A DNA stretch of 64,000 nucleotides from Changpingibacter yushuensis. GTDB lineage: Bacteria; Actinomycetota; Actinomycetes; Actinomycetales; Actinomycetaceae. The stretch is from the NCBI RefSeq assembly GCF_014041995.1, contig NZ_CP059492.1, positions 2,356,001 to 2,420,000 of the forward strand. Direction: 5' to 3'. The notes under the pieces were generated by a model that did no database searches, was not told the DNA's origin, and saw nothing but the letters and a program-made list of their open reading frames with translations. This document shows positions 25,657 to 34,712 of this stretch, in pieces (positions within the stretch are counted from its first letter, which is position 1; every line of letters starts with the position of its first letter). The translations under genes were made by a program, and so were the position numbers.

Positions 25657-28239
25657 TCAGTTAGCTGCAGAAAGTCCGCTTGGCTGAGCGCCTTCCCCAA
25701 CACGGGTCGAGTCCACACCTGCAGTCAAACCGTTGATCTCGGCAGGAGCCGGGATCTGCTCCACATCATCAGGAAGTGGCGCATCTGCGTCCTGCCCCTT
25801 GAATGTGAAGCTCATCGGGATGTTGTCCTTATCGACGTCCACCACAATCACTTGCCCGCGAGTGAACTCGCCAAACAGGAGCTTCTCGGAGAGCACATCC
25901 TCGATGTCGCGCTGAATCGCGCGGCGGAGTGGGCGTGCGCCCAACACCGGATCGTAGCCGCGTTCGGCCAGCAGGTTCTTCGCCTCGCTGGTAACGACGA
26001 TGCGGAGTTCCTGCTGCGCCAAGCGCTTGTCCAGCTTGCCAACCATCAGATCGACGATCTCAAGGATCTCGGACTGCTTGAGCTGCGGGAACACGATCGT
26101 GTCATCCACACGGTTGAGGAACTCGGGGCGGAAGTGATCCTTCAGCTCCTCGGTCACGCGGCGCTTCATGCGCTCGTATGAGGTGGTTGTGTCCTGATCG
26201 AACTGGAAACCAGTGCTCACACCCTTGGCGATGTCCTTTGTTCCAAGGTTGGTGGTCATGATGATGATCGTGTTCTTGAAGTCAACAACCCGGCCCTGCG
26301 AATCGGTTAGGCGTCCCTCCTCCAGAATCTGGAGAAGCGAGTTGAACAGATCCGGATGAGCCTTTTCGATTTCATCGAACAGCACCACCGAGAATGGCTT
26401 ACGGCGGACCTTCTCAGTTAGCTGGCCACCCTCTTCGTATCCCACATACCCAGGAGGTGCACCGAATAGGCGTGAAACCGTGTGCTTCTCAGAGTATTCA
26501 GACATGTCGAGCGTGACCAGAGCTGATTCGTCACCGAACAGGAACTCGGCAAGAGCCTTGGCTAGCTCCGTCTTACCAACGCCAGTAGGACCGGCAAAGA
26601 TGAACGAGCCACCTGGCCGGTTCGGGTCCTTCAGGCCTGCACGAGTACGTCGAATAGCCTGAGACAGAGCCGTTACGGCTTCGTCCTGACCAATGACGCG
26701 CTTGTGCAGTTCGTCTTCCATGCGCAGCAGCTTGGCGGATTCTGCTTCCGTCAGGCGGAATACAGGGATACCGGTAGACATGGAGAGCACCTCGTTGATG
26801 AGGTCCTCATCAACCACGGATACCACATCCATATCGCCATCTTTCCAAGCCTGTTCACGCTCTTCGCGCTGACCAGTCAAGCGCTGTTCTTCGTCACGAA
26901 GTGACGCAGCTTTCTCGAAGTCTTGGCCGTCGATAGCAGCTTCCTTCTGCCGCCGAACTGAAGCGATGTTCTCATCCAGTTCACGCAGTTCGGGAGGAGC
27001 AGTCATCTTGCGAATGGCAAGGCGTGCACCGGCTTCGTCAATCAGATCGATCGCCTTGTCAGGCAGGAATCGATCATTGACGTAGCGATCCGAGAGGGTC
27101 ACTGCAGCTTCAAGCGCCTCATCCGTGATAGTCACACGGTGGAATGATTCGTACCGATCACGAAGGCCCTTGAGGATCTCAACTGCCTGCGCAATGGTGG
27201 GTTGGTCCACCTGAATCGGCTGGAACCGGCGTTCGAGGGCCGCATCCTTCTCAATGTGCTTGCGGTACTCATCTAGGGTGGTCGCACCAATTACCTGAAG
27301 CTCACCACGAGCCATCATGGGCTTGAGCAAGGACGCCGCGTCCAGCGCGCCTTCCGCAGCTCCCGCTCCCACCAAGGTGTGGATCTCATCAATGAACAGG
27401 ATGATGTCGCCGCGAGTGTTGATCTCCTTGAGGATCTTCTTCATTCGCTCTTCGAAATCACCGCGGTAGCGCGAACCGGCCACCAGTGATCCCATGTCCA
27501 GCGAGTACAACTGCTTGTCCTTAAGGGTCTCGGGGACATCGCCCGAAGCGATGGCCTGCGCGAGTCCCTCAACCACAGCAGTCTTGCCCACGCCAGGTTC
27601 TCCAATGAGGACAGGGTTATTCTTGGTGCGCCGCGAAAGAACCTGCATGACGCGTTCGGTCTCAACGTGACGGCCAATGACTGGATCGAGCTTGTGTTCA
27701 CGAGCCGACTGCGTCAGGTTGCGGCCGAACTGGTCGAGCACTGTAGAGCCGGCCTTTTGGCCTTCGCGAGCGCCGTTGCCAACACCCACAGGCTCCTTGC
27801 CCTGGAAACCGGAAATCAGCTGGTTGACCTGGTTACGGACTCGTGGCATATCCGCCCCGAGTTTCACCAGAACCTGCGCCGCGACACCGTCGGGTTCGCG
27901 GGTCAGGCCAAGGAGCAAGTGTTCGGTACCAATGTAGGAGTGGCCCAACTGGAGCCCTTCGCGCATTGCGTATTCGATGACCTTCTTGGCCCGGGGTGTG
28001 AAGGGAATATGGCCCGAAGGGGGCTCCTGACCTTCACCAATAATGTCAATGACCTGTGCCCGCACATCGTCAAGCGTGATGCCCAGCGCTTCAAGCGCCT
28101 TGGCAGCTACTCCCTCGCCCTCACGAATGAGTCCCAGAAGAATATGTTCTGTGCCGAGGTAGTTGTGCTTGAGGTTGCGGGCCTCCTCCTGCGCGAGCAC
28201 GATGACTCGGCGAGCGCGGTCGGTAAACCTTTCGAACAT
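25657..28239 (-). CDS. clpC: ATP-dependent Clp protease ATP-binding subunit ClpC
   Basis: 860 residues. It unfolds substrates for the ClpP peptidase. Two ClpN repeats occupy residues about 1-145 ([31 protein letters not shown] twice). AAA-1 has Walker [10 protein letters not shown] and Walker [18 protein letters not shown]-type coiled segment follows ([20 protein letters not shown], about residue 420). AAA-2 has [22 protein letters not shown] and the pore loop [16 protein letters not shown] 28239 follows AAGGAG; an earlier in-frame start lacks one. The C-terminal 40 residues are divergent and acidic. It is monocistronic between a convergent terminator and an upstream region with a possible ClgR box. 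Confidence 0.97.
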   Translation of the reverse strand: MFERFTDRARRVIVLAQEEARNLKHNYLGTEHILLGLIREGEGVAAKALEALGITLDDVRAQVIDIIGEGQEPPSGHIPFTPRAKKVIEYAMREGLQLGHSYIGTEHLLLGLTREPDGVAAQVLVKLGADMPRVRNQVNQLISGFQGKEPVGVGNGAREGQKAGSTVLDQFGRNLTQSAREHKLDPVIGRHVETERVMQVLSRRTKNNPVLIGEPGVGKTAVVEGLAQAIASGDVPETLKDKQLYSLDMGSLVAGSRYRGDFEERMKKILKEINTRGDIILFIDEIHTLVGAGAAEGALDAASLLKPMMARGELQVIGATTLDEYRKHIEKDAALERRFQPIQVDQPTIAQAVEILKGLRDRYESFHRVTITDEALEAAVTLSDRYVNDRFLPDKAIDLIDEAGARLAIRKMTAPPELRELDENIASVRRQKEAAIDGQDFEKAASLRDEEQRLTGQREEREQAWKDGDMDVVSVVDEDLINEVLSMSTGIPVFRLTEAESAKLLRMEDELHKRVIGQDEAVTALSQAIRRTRAGLKDPNRPGGSFIFAGPTGVGKTELAKALAEFLFGDESALVTLDMSEYSEKHTVSRLFGAPPGYVGYEEGGQLTEKVRRKPFSVVLFDEIEKAHPDLFNSLLQILEEGRLTDSQGRVVDFKNTIIIMTTNLGTKDIAKGVSTGFQFDQDTTTSYERMKRRVTEELKDHFRPEFLNRVDDTIVFPQLKQSEILEIVDLMVGKLDKRLAQQELRIVVTSEAKNLLAERGYDPVLGARPLRRAIQRDIEDVLSEKLLFGEFTRGQVIVVDVDKDNIPMSFTFKGQDADAPLPDDVEQIPAPAEINGLTAGVDSTRVGEGAQPSGLSAAN

Positions 28240-28318
28240 GGGCACTCCTTGATTGGACAGCTCGTCCCTTGACGAGTTCACTCAACAATAACGACAATGA
28301 CGCCTGAAACAGCCAACT

Positions 28319-28335
28319 GTTCGCCACAGGCGTGA
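28319..28335. promoter_or_regulatory. Possible ClgR operator upstream of clpC
   Basis: TTCGCCACAGGCGTGA contains CGC-N5-GCG, the core of actinobacterial ClgR sites, about 85 bases before the clpC start. Outer positions match only partly. The same bases take part in a 7-bp hairpin with 28300-28306. Confidence 0.35.
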
Positions 28336-28434
28336 GTAGGAAGAACAAGGCCTTTACCCGTCCTTGGCTTTCCTTAAGGATTCGTTTGGTAGCCTATGCA
28401 CTTTGCCGAAGACGGCGACGCCTCTACCCGTTCG

Positions 28435-28887
28435 CTAGACCTCAATCAGAATGGTGAACGGCCCATCGTTAGTCAGTTCAACGTCCATCATCTCACCGAA
28501 AATGCCTTGCTCGACGCGCAATCCCCACACATCGCGGAGCTCCGCCGCCACGGCCTCCACCACGGGCTCAGCCATCGCACCCGGCGCGGCATGCGACCAC
28601 GAGGGCTTGCGGCCCTTCCGAACGTCGGCATAGAGGGTGAACTGAGAAACCAGAAGAACAGGAGCGCCCGCCTCTTGAGCGGATATCCTCTTGCTTGCGT
28701 CGTCGACCCCATCGGAATCTCGAAGAAGGCACAGCTGGGCGATTTTGCGGGCGGTCTTTGCAACTTCGTTAGCCCCATCTGTGTGGGTCACTCCCAGAAG
28801 CACGCACAATCCGGCGTCGATCTTCCCAACTACTTCGTCACCAACAGTCACACTCGCGCGTTTGACGCGTTGGACTACTGCCCGCAT
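28435..28887 (-). CDS. dtd: D-aminoacyl-tRNA deacylase
   Basis: 150 residues, exactly the family size. It hydrolyses D-amino acids, and glycine mischarged on tRNA-Ala, from tRNA. Starts MRAVVQRVKRASVTV (the family's RVxxASV), with LLGVTHTDG, LLVSQFTLYADVRKGRKPS (the SQFTL active-site motif with catalytic Thr), and the C-terminal cross-subunit loop VELTNDGPFTILIEV in place of the usual NDGPVT. ATG 28887 follows GGAGGA. The stop of the preceding small membrane-protein gene is one base upstream of this start, so they are coupled. Confidence 0.96.
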   Translation of the reverse strand: MRAVVQRVKRASVTVGDEVVGKIDAGLCVLLGVTHTDGANEVAKTARKIAQLCLLRDSDGVDDASKRISAQEAGAPVLLVSQFTLYADVRKGRKPSWSHAAPGAMAEPVVEAVAAELRDVWGLRVEQGIFGEMMDVELTNDGPFTILIEV

Positions 28888-28888
28888 G

Positions 28889-29203
28889 TCACCATCCTCC
28901 GCGTTGACCGCGGCTTTGCCGCCGCCCACGTGGTCCCATTCGCTGGCATTCGGGGCCCAAGAAGTACACCGCAGCAAAGAGCGCAGCAAGTGAAAGCAAC
29001 CAACTGGATGGCAACGGAACCCACCACACGAATCGGTTGCCTTGCACGAGCAATGCCAACAGGAGAATCCCGATCCACCAGTTCTTGCTGAGCCGAGCCA
29101 GCGTGTACTGCTCGGAGTTCCTGCGTAGGCATTCGAAGAACGCCCACCCAACGAATAACAACAGTGCTAAGGGCACGATGTAGCCCAATAAAAGCTGAGT
29201 CAT
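28889..29203 (-). CDS. Small membrane protein, DUF2516-like
   Basis: 104 residues, three predicted hydrophobic segments (LLLGYIVPLALLLFVGWAFF; WWIGILLLALLV; WLLSLAALFAAVYFLG), then a basic Arg/Gly tail. Size, topology and position beside dtd and ygfZ fit the actinobacterial DUF2516 family, whose function is unknown. Two starts are possible: ATG 29209 overlaps the ygfZ stop (ATGA), whereas ATG 29203 has better spacing to GGGGAAGG and is used here. The TGA stop is one base before the dtd ATG. Confidence 0.75.
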   Translation of the reverse strand: MTQLLLGYIVPLALLLFVGWAFFECLRRNSEQYTLARLSKNWWIGILLLALLVQGNRFVWWVPLPSSWLLSLAALFAAVYFLGPECQRMGPRGRRQSRGQRGGW

Positions 29204-29205
29204 GA

Positions 29206-30366
29206 TCATCGCCTTCCCCGAAACTCCGCACCCGGGCGGCTTGAAGGCGAAACACTTGACTTGCCACCCGGATCAACGATCACTTGTTGCCCCCCGCGGA
29301 AGTTGCCTACCTCCAGCACGCGATCCACTGGAACGTTGCGCCGCACCAAGGCCAACGCCACCGGACCATCCTCGCTGTCGCGAACCGCGCTCGTAATGGT
29401 TCCAACCACGCGTTCGTCGACGACGACGTCGTCGCCATGATTCGGGAGTTCGTCAACCGGGCCTTCGAGGTACAACATGACTAGGCGCCGCGGTGGGCGC
29501 CCAAGGTTGATGAGCTTAGCCACCGTTTCTTGGCCGCGGTAGCAGCCTTTCTCAAGGTGGACGGCCGTGCGGAGCCAGTCGAGTTCATGAGGAAGTGCGC
29601 GTTCAACGATCTCCATAGCGGGGCGCGGGCGCCAGCTCGTCACGCGTACTGCCTCCCATGCCTGCGTTCCTGCAGGTTGGAGTCCCATGGTGATGAGCTG
29701 CTCAGCTGCAGCCAGCAGTTCCTTTCGCTCCACGATGGCCAGATACACCGCGCGCTCACGCGCCGGATGCTCGGCATCCGATGGGCCATAGGTGGCACTC
29801 CCCGGGCCTGTGCCTGGCCACGGATCGCGCCACAATACTGGGAGTTCACCTTCGGATCCGAGGCTCTGTGCCGTTGCCGCAACGTCATGCAGGGAATCTG
29901 CCGCCGTTCCAAGCGCGCCAAGGATTGCGAGGTCTTCTCGCACACTCACCTCAACCCGCATCATGAACTTCATCGACGTGAGGAAGTCCGCCATCGGCTG
30001 GCCCCAACCCGAATCTGCAATAAGCCAGGTGGTAACGCCATCCTCGAATACTCCTACGGCATTCTGGAGATGGCCGTTGGGATCGAGCAGCAGCAGTTCA
30101 GTTGATTCGCCCGCGTGAATCTGATCGATCTTTTGCGTGGTCAGAGAGTTGAGCCACGAGATCCTGTCCGGACCAGTGAGCTGGAGGACTTCACAGTGAG
30201 AGAGGTCCGTGAATGCCTGACCCGCCAGCAGCGCCCGTTCTTCACGTGAGGGGCTGGAGTAGTGCAGAGCCGTGCCGTAATCGGGGCTGGACTCATCCTC
30301 GTTCGCCACAGCGCCCTCCAGTTGGAGCAGCGGGCTCACTCGGCGAGTTGGCTGCGAATCGCTCAT
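29206..30366 (-). CDS. ygfZ: tRNA-modifying / folate-binding protein YgfZ (GcvT-like)
   Basis: 386 residues. A GcvT-type aminomethyltransferase fold that lacks the full glycine-cleavage role and takes part in Fe-S enzyme maintenance. The diagnostic motif KGCYRGQE occurs at about residue 275, with FTDLSHCEVLQLTGPDRISWLNSL near the N-terminus (Asp-Leu-Ser folate-site start) and LINLGRPPRRLVMLYL. The C-terminal beta-barrel ends GTITSAVRDSEDGPVALALVRR. Start ATG overlaps the stop of the preceding gene by four bases (ATGA). Part of the tight four-gene block nitrobindin-like - ygfZ - DUF2516 - dtd. Confidence 0.92.
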   Translation of the reverse strand: MSDSQPTRRVSPLLQLEGAVANEDESSPDYGTALHYSSPSREERALLAGQAFTDLSHCEVLQLTGPDRISWLNSLTTQKIDQIHAGESTELLLLDPNGHLQNAVGVFEDGVTTWLIADSGWGQPMADFLTSMKFMMRVEVSVREDLAILGALGTAADSLHDVAATAQSLGSEGELPVLWRDPWPGTGPGSATYGPSDAEHPARERAVYLAIVERKELLAAAEQLITMGLQPAGTQAWEAVRVTSWRPRPAMEIVERALPHELDWLRTAVHLEKGCYRGQETVAKLINLGRPPRRLVMLYLEGPVDELPNHGDDVVVDERVVGTITSAVRDSEDGPVALALVRRNVPVDRVLEVGNFRGGQQVIVDPGGKSSVSPSSRPGAEFRGRR

Positions 30367-30929
30367 GCGCGTGAAAGCCTTCCCGCCATGTAGCTGGCCA
30401 TCTCCAAACCAAAAGCAGCCATGTCATATGCCATGAAGAGGTCAGAGTTGACTAAACCGCCCATGATGCGGGCTCCGCCAAAGTCGCTGGCGGTGGGTGT
30501 GGCAGCGATGGCATCGGCTTGGAGTTGAAGCTGAGGACCCTTAATAAGGCCAGCCCACGTCATTGCGTGACCAGCGGGTGATGCTGAGGTGGCTTCAATC
30601 ATTGTGACACCGTCACGTGCCTCCGATCCGGGAGTCGCTCGCAAGTAACCTGACATGGAGCTCCAGAGCTGGCCTTTTGTCAGTTGATCGAACATGATGC
30701 CACCTGGAATCTCTTTATCCACGGCACCGGCTGGTTCCTCGGCAATCCAGATGTCCGATCGGACTCTCAAATAGGGACCACCAAGATCGTTATCAATGAT
30801 GAGTTCGTGGAGGTAGCCAGCGGCTGGAATGCTCTCGTATTCAAGTACTCCAGCGCCCTGCCACGTGTCAACGAGCCACGCCATCGGATAGCATTCGGGC
30901 GCAATGTTCTCTGGAATCTGGAAGACCAT
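30363..30929 (-). CDS. Nitrobindin-like (FABP-family, DUF1794) heme-binding protein
   Basis: 188 residues. A ten-strand barrel family conserved in actinobacteria that binds heme b and isomerises peroxynitrite. Seen: MAWLVDTWQGAGVLEYESIP, equivalent to the LxWLxGTWxGxG start, then YLHELII, YLRVRSDIWIAEE and GGIMFDQLTKGQLWSSMSGYLRATPGS. The heme-ligand His of the usual C-terminal RxLxxx block is not obvious here: the C-terminus reads YDMAAFGLEMASYMAGRL. This copy may therefore have changed ligand or function. First gene of the four-gene block, 9 bp after a membrane-protein gene. Confidence 0.75.
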   Translation of the reverse strand: MVFQIPENIAPECYPMAWLVDTWQGAGVLEYESIPAAGYLHELIIDNDLGGPYLRVRSDIWIAEEPAGAVDKEIPGGIMFDQLTKGQLWSSMSGYLRATPGSEARDGVTMIEATSASPAGHAMTWAGLIKGPQLQLQADAIAATPTASDFGGARIMGGLVNSDLFMAYDMAAFGLEMASYMAGRLSRA

Positions 30930-30938
30930 ACGAACAGG

Positions 30939-31757
30939 CTAAAGCACGAGGAGCACCAGAACATACCCCACAACGCCAAGAGCACAATGGTTGATGAGCA
31001 CAAACGTTGCCCCGGACCATTCATAGACAACTTGGGGCGTCACGCGCGCTACCTTGTCAAGAGCCCACCCCAAGAGTGCGAATGCCACGATGAAGGCAGC
31101 CGTGGCCCACCATGTTGCTCCGAGAGCCAGCGTGGCCACTATCCCAGTCACCGCAGTACCAATGAGTGACCCCAAACCACGCATGCGACTTGGCGTGACG
31201 TAGTGGGCACATACTCCGCCTAGAATCACGGCGATTCCAACAAGCGCAATGTCCGGGCCGCCATGCGCGCGGGCCACGAATAGCCACATCGCGGAAGCTA
31301 AGACCACGATTGATCCAGAATACGTACCCGAAATCTGCAGCAGGAGTTGTGATCTACCATCCCTACGCAGCATCTCGGAGAGGAAGGTTACCGGGATCAT
31401 CAGCGCCGCTATGTATGCCAGGTGAATTGGTTGCCCAAAAGCTCCGGCGACGACGGACGCCACTCCCGCGGATAGCACCCCCAACCTCGAGATCAGTACA
31501 TTGGGTACCTCCACCAAGGTTGGCCACCCCAAGGAAATGACTACCATTATCATCAAGATCCCAATGGCAAGGGGTGCCAGTTCCACAAAGCCAAGCAGTT
31601 GCAGTTCACCGGCGGGAACGATGGGAGCATCTATCCCACTCTGAGCACCCCTAGCGGCGAACATTCCCGTTGCCAGCAGCACCACCCCTAGAAGGGTTGC
31701 GGCTAAGAGCAACGGCTTATCCAACGAGAAGTGGTGGGACGGATGCGAAGTGGTCAC
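30939..31757 (-). CDS. Polytopic membrane protein of unknown function
   Basis: 272 residues with about eight hydrophobic segments, including PLLLAATLLGVVLLATGMF, PLAIGILMIMVVISLGW, HLAYIAALMIPVTFL and VLINHCALGVVGYVLVLLVL. No motif I can name. GTG at 31757 has only a weak purine-rich stretch upstream. It is 9 bp before the nitrobindin-like gene and probably heads the same transcript. It is divergent from glnR, with 146 bp between the starts. Confidence 0.7.
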   Translation of the reverse strand: MTTSHPSHHFSLDKPLLLAATLLGVVLLATGMFAARGAQSGIDAPIVPAGELQLLGFVELAPLAIGILMIMVVISLGWPTLVEVPNVLISRLGVLSAGVASVVAGAFGQPIHLAYIAALMIPVTFLSEMLRRDGRSQLLLQISGTYSGSIVVLASAMWLFVARAHGGPDIALVGIAVILGGVCAHYVTPSRMRGLGSLIGTAVTGIVATLALGATWWATAAFIVAFALLGWALDKVARVTPQVVYEWSGATFVLINHCALGVVGYVLVLLVL

Positions 31758-31903
31758 ATTCGAATCTTCTCACACAGGGCCGTCTCACCGTGTCTCACTT
31801 GCCGGACATGATGGCTCAACACATTTAGGATGATCAACAACGCACCTACCAATGGTCGCCAAGGTCTCACAGGATCTTCGCTTCATTGGGGAAGGAGAAA
31901 CCT

Positions 31904-32572
31904 GTGGCCGACTTAGTGTTGATGACTTCTGAGCACGACGGCGCTGCTGCCGTATTGCCCGGCCTCACACTTCTCACACTTGATGTTGAGACGGCACCAC
32001 TGACAACCTCTGCGCTGGCAGCAAATCTGGAGATGCAGGCGATCATCCTTGATGGGCGGCGCGATCTGGTCTCCGCGCGCGCATTGTGCCGGGCGGCAAC
32101 TGGCGCGATGGAAGCACCCCCAATCCTCCTTGTCTTGGAAGAAGGTGGCTTCGCAGTGGTGGCTGTATCGTGGGGTGCCGCAGACACCGTTCTGCACTCG
32201 GCTCCCCCCGCTGAGATTCAGGCCCGCATTCGCATGATGTGTGACAGGGCCAACGCGCAAGTCTCACAAACGTCCGAGGTCGTGGTCGAAGCCGCAGGGA
32301 TCTCTATCGATGCCAACGCCTTCACAGTGAAGGCTGGCGGACGGCTCCTAGACCTGACATACAAGGAGTTCGAGTTGTTGCGATTCTTGGCAGCGCATCC
32401 CGGTCAGGTCATCTCCCGCGAAACCCTCCTCCAAGAGGTGTGGGGCTACAACTACTACGGCGGCTCACGCACTGTGGACGTACATATCCGCCGGCTGCGG
32501 GCGAAGCTGAGTCCTGAGTTCGACTCCGTCATCTCCACGGTTCGAAACGTCGGCTACAGATTTGATGCATAA
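31904..32572 (+). CDS. glnR: GlnR-type orphan response regulator
   Basis: 222 residues. OmpR/PhoB winged-helix activator of nitrogen-assimilation genes in actinobacteria. The receiver-like half has AIILDGRRDLVSARALC and LLVLEEGGFAVVAVSWGA with AEIQARIRMM. This matches the atypical GlnR receiver, which keeps one central Asp but not the full phosphorylation pocket. The C-terminal DNA-binding half (about 125-222) is very typical: RLLDLTYKEFELLRFLAAHPGQVISRETLL, EVWGYNYYGGSRTVDVHIRRLRAKL, RNVGYRF. GTG 31904 follows AAGGAG. It is monocistronic, with a hairpin terminator 137 bp after the stop, and no sensor kinase is adjacent. Confidence 0.88.
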   Translation: MADLVLMTSEHDGAAAVLPGLTLLTLDVETAPLTTSALAANLEMQAIILDGRRDLVSARALCRAATGAMEAPPILLVLEEGGFAVVAVSWGAADTVLHSAPPAEIQARIRMMCDRANAQVSQTSEVVVEAAGISIDANAFTVKAGGRLLDLTYKEFELLRFLAAHPGQVISRETLLQEVWGYNYYGGSRTVDVHIRRLRAKLSPEFDSVISTVRNVGYRFDA

Positions 32573-32709
32573 TTCGCAATCCCATGTCACACGCACACAT
32601 GATGCTGTTATGCTGTTAGTACGACATCGGATCGCGAAAGCCCCGGGCTCCAACTATTGCCGCTACGAGCGGCCTACGCGCCGACTGGCGCTATCGGGTT
32701 CGGTGTCAT

Positions 32710-32743
32710 TCGGAGGGTCATATCCAAGGATGTGACCCTCCGA
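32710..32743 (+). terminator. Hairpin downstream of glnR
   Basis: TCGGAGGGTCA pairs perfectly with TGACCCTCCGA around 12 nt, followed by TCATTGTTCTCT. Likely terminator of glnR. Confidence 0.7.
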
Positions 32744-33002
32744 TCATTGTTCTCTCGGTTCTCCAGCTCCTACATACCAGTGCGCAGCGCTGCGCACGAG
32801 GAGCGCCATCCAACCTGTGACGGATATCCGGAACAGTTCCATTTACGGGTGACCGTTGCCAGAAAACGGCATTTGCCCGCCCTTTCAGTTCAGCACTAAG
32901 GGAAAGATCACACCATGTGGCGGACCAAGGCTTGATTCATGCCTTATTCTGCTATGTGGAGTGTCATTAACCTGATGGCAACCTTTCGTTCTGGGAGATC
33001 AT
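32744..33002. other. Leader/promoter region of the pit operon
   Basis: About 260 bases without a gene. A TTGATT / TATGTG pair near 32932-32960 is a weak promoter candidate. I see no PHO-box-like 11-nt repeats here, unlike before pstS, so Pit is probably not under the same control. Confidence 0.4.
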
Positions 33003-33626
33003 GTGGCTCGCAAGAAGTTCCAAAAATCTGACTCGCTCTTCGAACTGTTGACCACTCAGTCACAGTTCCTCATCAAGTCCGCTGACCTCCTTGGTCAAGT
33101 CATCGGTGCCGATCCGCAGAGCCGGATAGAGCTCAACGACAAGCTACATAAGGCTGAACACGGGGCAGACGAAGCGTGCCACGCTGTGCTTCACAAGATC
33201 AATCAGTCATTCGTGCTTCCCTTTGATCGTGAGGATCTCTACACGCTGTCAATTGTTATGGATGACTGTGTGGACTTCATGGACGAAGCTGGTGACAACA
33301 TCGTTCTGTACAAGCCGGGATCGCTTCCCGACGGCGTCCTGACCCAAGTGGAGATCCTGCGCAACTGCGCCAAGTTGACCCACGACATCATGGGGCGCCT
33401 CGCTGTCATCGATTCGGGCACGCGGGACTATTGGATTGAGATCAATCAGCTGGAGAATCAAGGTGATCAGGTCTACCGCGCTATGGTCTCCGAACTCTTC
33501 GATGGCGCCACAGATGCCCTTGAAGTACTCCGAGTAAAACTCGTCCTAGATGCCATTGAGAACGCGATCGATGGCTTCGAACGCCTCAGCGGCACTGTCG
33601 AGTCGATCGCGATCAAGGAGTCCTGA
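33003..33626 (+). CDS. DUF47 / PhoU-like accessory protein of the Pit transporter
   Basis: 207 residues, all helical, with two PhoU-like three-helix repeats. Blocks: FELLTTQSQFLIKSADLL, EHGADEACHAVLHKINQSFVLPFDREDLYTLSIVMDDCVD with the conserved metal-site Asp/Glu and F(I/V)xPFDREDIxxL motif, then LENQGDQVYRAMVSELF, the second E-x-x-G/A-D motif, and VKLVLDAIENAIDGFE. DUF47 genes typically precede pit and are thought to regulate its transport. GTG at 33003 follows GGGAG. Only two bases separate it from pit, with the pit ribosome site inside this gene. Confidence 0.9.
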   Translation: MARKKFQKSDSLFELLTTQSQFLIKSADLLGQVIGADPQSRIELNDKLHKAEHGADEACHAVLHKINQSFVLPFDREDLYTLSIVMDDCVDFMDEAGDNIVLYKPGSLPDGVLTQVEILRNCAKLTHDIMGRLAVIDSGTRDYWIEINQLENQGDQVYRAMVSELFDGATDALEVLRVKLVLDAIENAIDGFERLSGTVESIAIKES

Positions 33627-33628
33627 CC

Positions 33629-34645
33629 TTGAGCGAAACGCTCCTGCTCGTCATCTTCATCGTCGGAGTCGCGTTTATATTCGACTTCACGAATGGCTTC
33701 CATGACGCCGCGAACGCAATCGCTACTTCGGTAGCAACTCGAGCATTGAGCCCCAAGGCCGCTCTGACGATGGCTGCATGCATGAACTTCGTCGGCGCCA
33801 TGCTCGGAACCGAAGTTGCTTCCACCATTGGCGGTGGAATCATCCACATCGGGGATGCTGGCACAGCCCACGAGGGCTTAGTTATCGTTTTGGGCGCACT
33901 AATCGGTGCCATCACGTGGAACCTCATTACGTGGTACTTCGGCCTGCCCTCTTCTTCTTCTCACGCTCTGATCGGTGGATTGGCCGGCGCGGGCCTCGCT
34001 GCATCCATCACCGTGCATTGGACTGTCATTCTAGAGAAGGTCATCGTCCCGATGATCCTCTCTCCAACCGTGGGCTTCATCGCTGCGTTTGTTCTTATGA
34101 AGATCGTCCTGCGACTTCTTGCCAACGCTTCGTACAAGCCGACGATGCGCAGATTCCGGCACGCCCAAACCGTCTCAGCTGCGGCGCTCGCATTGGGTCA
34201 CGGCCTGCAGGATGCTCAAAAGACTATGGGCGTGGTTACCCTAGCGTTGGTGGCCGGCGGATTCCACGAAGATGTCACCGATATCCCACTGTGGGTCAAG
34301 ATCGGCGCGGCCTTGGCGATCTCACTCGGAACCTACTCCGGTGGTGGCCGCATTATGAAGACCTTGGGTCAGAAGATCATCGACCTCGATCCGGCCCGCG
34401 GATTCGTGGCCGAAGCCGTAGGTGCTACTGTCCTCTATTCAACTGCATACCTATGGGCAGCTCCCATTTCCACCACGCACACCATCACGTGCGCCATCAT
34501 GGGTGTGGGTGCTACCAAGCGCAAGTCAGCAGTCCGTTGGGGCATTGCAGGCAACATCGTCACGGCATGGGTGTTCACTCTTCCAGCCTCAGCGTTGGTT
34601 TCTGCTGCGGCTACGTGGCTACTCCTTCAAGTTGTGCCGCTGTAA
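33629..34645 (+). CDS. pit: Inorganic phosphate transporter, Pit family
   Basis: 338 residues, about ten membrane segments. Low-affinity H+-coupled (metal-)phosphate symporter. Carries the duplicated PD001131-type signature: GFHDAANAIATSVATRALSP in the first half, and LGHGLQDAQKTMGVVTLAL in the second. Also LPSSSSHALIGGLAGAGLA and the symmetrical APISTTHTITCAIMGVG. TTG start at 33629 is preceded by AAGGAG within the DUF47 gene. Complements the high-affinity Pst system at 54-58 kb. Confidence 0.94.
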   Translation: MSETLLLVIFIVGVAFIFDFTNGFHDAANAIATSVATRALSPKAALTMAACMNFVGAMLGTEVASTIGGGIIHIGDAGTAHEGLVIVLGALIGAITWNLITWYFGLPSSSSHALIGGLAGAGLAASITVHWTVILEKVIVPMILSPTVGFIAAFVLMKIVLRLLANASYKPTMRRFRHAQTVSAAALALGHGLQDAQKTMGVVTLALVAGGFHEDVTDIPLWVKIGAALAISLGTYSGGGRIMKTLGQKIIDLDPARGFVAEAVGATVLYSTAYLWAAPISTTHTITCAIMGVGATKRKSAVRWGIAGNIVTAWVFTLPASALVSAAATWLLLQVVPL

Positions 34646-34712
34646 CTGAACCGATCAGAAGCAACAGATCTGGTTCGAGCTGAGCTCGATTTGGTGGCCT
34701 TCACTACCCCGC

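Noticed and set aside
27667-28272. 201-codon plus-strand frame over clpC
   Set aside because: A shadow of the ClpN region; no independent support.
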